Assembly (NCBI GenBank): GCA_014380365.1
Contig: JACMJZ010000025.1
Location: 186,001-250,000, forward strand
Length of the DNA stretch: 64,000 nucleotides
Direction: 5' to 3'
DNA from: Pyrinomonadaceae bacterium
GTDB taxonomy: Bacteria > Acidobacteriota > Blastocatellia > Pyrinomonadales > Pyrinomonadaceae
How positions within the stretch are numbered: position 1 is the first letter of the stretch; the number at the start of each line of letters is the position of its first letter. Made by a program: the position numbers and the translations under genes. Below are positions 61,167 through 64,000 of the stretch, piece after piece. Below the pieces are notes generated by a model. It was not told the origin of the DNA and made no database searches. It saw only the letters and a program-made list of their open reading frames with translations.

Positions 61167-61314
61167 TAGCCGCGGATGAACGCGGACAGACGCGGATAAG
61201 AGTATGACAATCGGACTAAGTTTGCGTTTTCAGTGGTTCCTCGCAATTTGCGTTGGACGTCAGTACGGCTTTATTCGGATCTGATCTGCGTGAATCTGCG
61301 GGAATCCGCGGCTA
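61167..61314. repeat. Inverted repeat (TAGCCGCGGATGAACGCGG type)
   Basis: TAGCCGCGGATGAACGCGGA at the left and a near complement (TCTGCGGGAATCCGCGGCTA) at the right end, about 148 bp apart, filling the gap between the DUF4129 and DUF4350 genes. Single copy in the window. Confidence 0.75.
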
Positions 61315-61326
61315 GTTATTATTGTT

Positions 61327-62745
61327 ATGCGGCAACGTCTAGGAATCATTATCACGATTGTGCTTGCGCTGGGCGTTTTGGTGGCGATCAATTCTCTTGC
61401 GTATGTGCAGGATGAAAAGAGCCAGGATTCGGAGTTAGCTCCCAACCGTTCCAGCTATAACTCCGGCTCGACCGGCACGCGCGCGCTTTACGATTTTCTC
61501 AGCGAGGCTGGCTACAAGGTGGTGCGCTGGCGCGAGGCGCCGGAAAGACTTCTGGCCGCGTCAAGTCCCAAGGTGCAGACTTTCGTCATCATTGGCAGGC
61601 CACTTGTTTCCATCGAGGCCGATGAAGCCAGGAGCCTCTTGCATTGGGTTGCTCGCGGTGGGCGCTTAGTGATAATCGATCGACGGCCGGATGACTCTTT
61701 GTTGCCGCCGGCGGGCGACTGGAGCATCACCACGGAGTTTGTTAACTACCCGAGTCTTGGCGACGATCCGGCGAATGCGGAACAAATGACTAAAGACGTT
61801 AAGCCACTGCGTCCGGTCCAACCCACACGCCTGACTCGCGACGTTGGGTCAGTGCAGTCGTCGCGATTCTTCTCTGCGATAAAGATTTTCACGCCAGACA
61901 AGGATGCCGCGAGTAAGAAGCCTGCGCAGGAAGATTCTGATTTTGACACCATACTCGATGAAGAGCCTCCGCCTCCGGAACCAGTCGCGCCCCTCGCAGC
62001 GGATGCAAAATCTGCTGGAAACGTCTCGCCCGCCCCCGTCGTCCACCTGGCGACGACCCAGGCGCCTCTCTTGGTTGATTACCGGCATGGCCACGGCAGC
62101 ATTGTCTTGTTGAGCGATTCTTACATGGTCTCGAACAATGGGATTTCCCTCAAAGACAATCTGCGGCTCGCGATTAATCTTCTTGGTGGAAATCCCGGCT
62201 CGAGTTCTGAGGGAATGATTGCCTTCGATGAATTTCATCAGGGACGGATGACGACCAGCAATGCGTTTGTCGGCTACTTCGCCGGAACTCCGGTGCTGGC
62301 CATCGCCGGCCAAATAGTCCTGTTGGTGATGCTTATTCTGTGGACGAGAGGACGGCGGTTTGCGCGTCCAGTGCCCCTGGTGCAGGTTGATCGCAGATCG
62401 AGTCTTGAATTCGTGGCTACGATGGCCGAACTCCAACAACGCGCCCACGCGTATGATCTGGCAATTGAGAATATCTACTCACGAACGAGGAGAGTGCTCG
62501 CGCGATATGCGGGGGTAGACTACAACAGCCCGCGGGCGGAGATCGCCGCGCGAGTCGCATCGCGCTCAACCCTAACTGCACATCAAATCGAAACGCTGAT
62601 GCGACAATCAGAGGAAGCCATCAATGGCGGTGGGATAAGCGAACGACAGTCGATTCATCTGGTGAAGCGTCTGCGCGAAGTTGAGAACGCACTGGGACTG
62701 CGCATGCGTTCACGCGAAGCGAAACAGACAGCACAGAACATTTGA
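61327..62745 (+). CDS. DUF4350 domain protein
   Basis: 472 residues from ATG. N-terminal membrane anchor (LGIIITIVLALGVLVAINSLAY), then NRSSYNSGSTGTRALYDFLSEAGYKVVRWRE and TFVIIGRPLVSIEADEARSLLHWVARGGRLVIID, the DUF4350 (GATase-like) core; a Pro-rich linker; GSIVLLSDSYMVSNNGI; a second membrane helix near 320-340 (VLAIAGQIVLLVMLILW) and a cytoplasmic tail. Standard member of MoxR loci. Confidence 0.9.
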   Translation: MRQRLGIIITIVLALGVLVAINSLAYVQDEKSQDSELAPNRSSYNSGSTGTRALYDFLSEAGYKVVRWREAPERLLAASSPKVQTFVIIGRPLVSIEADEARSLLHWVARGGRLVIIDRRPDDSLLPPAGDWSITTEFVNYPSLGDDPANAEQMTKDVKPLRPVQPTRLTRDVGSVQSSRFFSAIKIFTPDKDAASKKPAQEDSDFDTILDEEPPPPEPVAPLAADAKSAGNVSPAPVVHLATTQAPLLVDYRHGHGSIVLLSDSYMVSNNGISLKDNLRLAINLLGGNPGSSSEGMIAFDEFHQGRMTTSNAFVGYFAGTPVLAIAGQIVLLVMLILWTRGRRFARPVPLVQVDRRSSLEFVATMAELQQRAHAYDLAIENIYSRTRRVLARYAGVDYNSPRAEIAARVASRSTLTAHQIETLMRQSEEAINGGGISERQSIHLVKRLREVENALGLRMRSREAKQTAQNI

Positions 62746-62769
62746 CGGAAGGTGATCACCGCCATGATT

Positions 62770-62864
62770 TACCGCAAAGAGCGCAAAGGCATTCGCAAAG
62801 TGGCGCAAAGAAGCACCAAAACCGCTTTGCGATCCTTTGCGCGAAACTTTGCGTTCTTTGCGGT
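62770..62864. repeat. GCAAAG palindromic repeat family R2, copy 4
   Basis: ACCGCAAAGAGCGCAAAG at the left and CTTTGCGTTCTTTGCGGT at the right: here the purine-rich arm comes first, so this copy is inverted relative to copies 1-3. Sits inside the MoxR operon, between DUF4350 and MoxR genes. Confidence 0.85.
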
Positions 62865-62929
62865 TAGCTCCTGAATCGGTAAAACTCTGGACTGTTATTT
62901 TCAGAATCTGAATCAATATCCAAAACCAT

Positions 62930-63883
62930 ATGATTGAATATGTCGCCTCAACCGTCGATCACATTCGGCGCGAACTCAGCAAAATAATCGTTGGCCAGGA
63001 TGAGCCCATCGAGCAGATCCTCGTGGCCCTGCTGGCGGAAGGCCACGCACTGATTGAAGGCGTTCCCGGTACCGCGAAGACGCTGACCGTGAAAACGCTG
63101 GCACGCATCATCAACGCGAATTTCGGCCGCATCCAATTCACGCCTGACCTGATGCCTTCGGACATCACGGGCACTAACGTCTTCAATGTCGCAACTTCCG
63201 AGTTCAATCTACGCCAGGGCCCGGTCTTCACCGACATACTCCTGGCTGACGAAATCAATCGCACGCCGCCGAAGACGCAGGCTGCATTGTTGGAAGCGAT
63301 GGAGGAGCGGCAGGTGACGATTGATGGCGACGCCCATCAGCTTTCGCCGATTTTCACCGTGCTCGCAACCGAGAATCCGATCGAGTATGAGGGTACGTAT
63401 CCCCTCCCGGAGGCCCAACTCGATCGTTTCATGTTGAAGATCCTGCTTGATTACCCGGGCGAGGAACACGAGCGCCAGGTGGTGGCAAACTGGGATGCAG
63501 GTTTCAATTCGCGCCGCCTGGGAGAAGTGGATATCCAGCCGCTCGCGGATGCGGATGCCATTGCTCGTTGCCGTCGTGAGGTGAGCACCTCGCGCATGGA
63601 GCTCGGCGTCCAACATTACGCCGTCGACCTGGTGCGTCGCACTCGCTCACATCCGTTTATTCACTACGGCGCCAGCCCGCGCGCTTCAGTTGCGCTGCTA
63701 TTGTGCTCCAAAGCCCTGGCCGCGATTCGTGGGCGCGAGTTTACGACGCCGGACGACGTGCGCGACGTGGCCCGTCCCGTCCTGCGTCACCGATTGAGCC
63801 TGCGCGCTGAAGCCGAACTCGACGGCGCCACGCCCGATGCAGTGATTACCGATATTCTGAGGAGCGCGGAAGTACCACGGTAG
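62930..63883 (+). CDS. MoxR-family AAA+ ATPase
   Basis: 317 residues from ATG. Walker [16 protein letters not shown], Walker [25 protein letters not shown], sensor-1 [24 protein letters not shown] and a C-terminal lid ([29 protein letters not shown]). By family it is a cytoplasmic chaperone-like ATPase that activates vWA/DUF58 client proteins. Preceded by DUF4350 and DUF4129 genes; a DUF58 gene is expected just right of the window. Confidence 0.95.
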   Translation: MIEYVASTVDHIRRELSKIIVGQDEPIEQILVALLAEGHALIEGVPGTAKTLTVKTLARIINANFGRIQFTPDLMPSDITGTNVFNVATSEFNLRQGPVFTDILLADEINRTPPKTQAALLEAMEERQVTIDGDAHQLSPIFTVLATENPIEYEGTYPLPEAQLDRFMLKILLDYPGEEHERQVVANWDAGFNSRRLGEVDIQPLADADAIARCRREVSTSRMELGVQHYAVDLVRRTRSHPFIHYGASPRASVALLLCSKALAAIRGREFTTPDDVRDVARPVLRHRLSLRAEAELDGATPDAVITDILRSAEVPR

Positions 63884-64000
63884 AACGTCGGAAGTCAGAA
63901 GTCAGAATACAGAACACAGAAGTAGAAAACCGACGCTTCAGCTGCCACTGAGACCACTCATGATTGCCTACATCCGACACCCTACTTCTGAATTCTGTCT
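63884..64000. other. Window end, repeat-like sequence, no gene
   Basis: AAGTCAGAAGTCAGAATACAGA and a partial complement CTTCTGAATTCTGTCT at the edge suggest a relative of the repeat at 26832-27022, cut by the window border. Confidence 0.5.

Overview
The window looks like a chromosomal segment of a free-living Gram-negative bacterium, most likely an acidobacterium of the Blastocatellia type. That assignment is an inference from three traits: moderately high GC, large secreted proteins with Asp-box repeats and F5/8-type C-terminal domains, and several families of long palindromic intergenic repeats, one of which writes the peptide motif HAQDARAT into gene ends. No rRNA, tRNA, IS element, CRISPR array or origin was recognised.

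Layout. 1-1303 (minus) is the 5' part of an O-antigen ligase/polymerase-type membrane protein that runs off the left edge; it starts at TTG. 1699-20492 (minus) is an array of five large secreted proteins: an S8 subtilase, an Asp-box (sialidase-like) protein, an M12B-like metallopeptidase, an M4 metallopeptidase and a second Asp-box protein. All five end in the same ~150-residue discoidin-like domain. A small secreted protein follows (20673-21146, minus). 21771-44945 (plus) is a Wzx/Wzy-type exopolysaccharide cluster: Wza-like exporter, Wzz/BY-kinase fusion, Wzy, Wzx, nine glycosyltransferases and six methyltransferases. 45421-48638 adds a tenth glycosyltransferase, a WecA/MraY-type initiating transferase and a tiny membrane protein. 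48852-53299 encodes a stand-alone STAND-type NTPase domain and a 1159-residue regulator (NTPase, TPR, OmpR-type winged helix, BTAD), i.e. a SARP-like activator with rearranged domains. 53570-56581 is a cell-surface subtilase with 18 perfect copies of the octapeptide GIVMTGAD and three SLH motifs. 56648-58734 is an AT-richer islet with an AlbA_2 (Schlafen-like) protein and two small genes. 58983-63883 is a MoxR / DUF4350 / DUF4129 membrane-protein operon, whose expected DUF58 partner would lie beyond the right edge.

How they may work together. The most interesting signal is not a gene. Six intergenic sites carry CTCAA direct repeats exactly 11 bp apart, consensus CTCAAGNATTTCTCAA, always pointing into the next gene; four of the six have TATYCT exactly 10 nt after the last repeat. 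This is the geometry known for SARP activators of Streptomyces (heptamer repeats on an 11-bp pitch, the last one 8 bp from the -10). The six sites head the M4-M12B-Asp-box-S8 run, the second Asp-box gene, the small secreted gene, the exopolysaccharide cluster, the second polysaccharide block and the regulator block itself. I infer one regulon in which the BTAD regulator (autoregulated) switches on a capsule/matrix polysaccharide together with a set of exoenzymes that share an anchoring domain. The MoxR operon and the AlbA_2 islet carry no such site.
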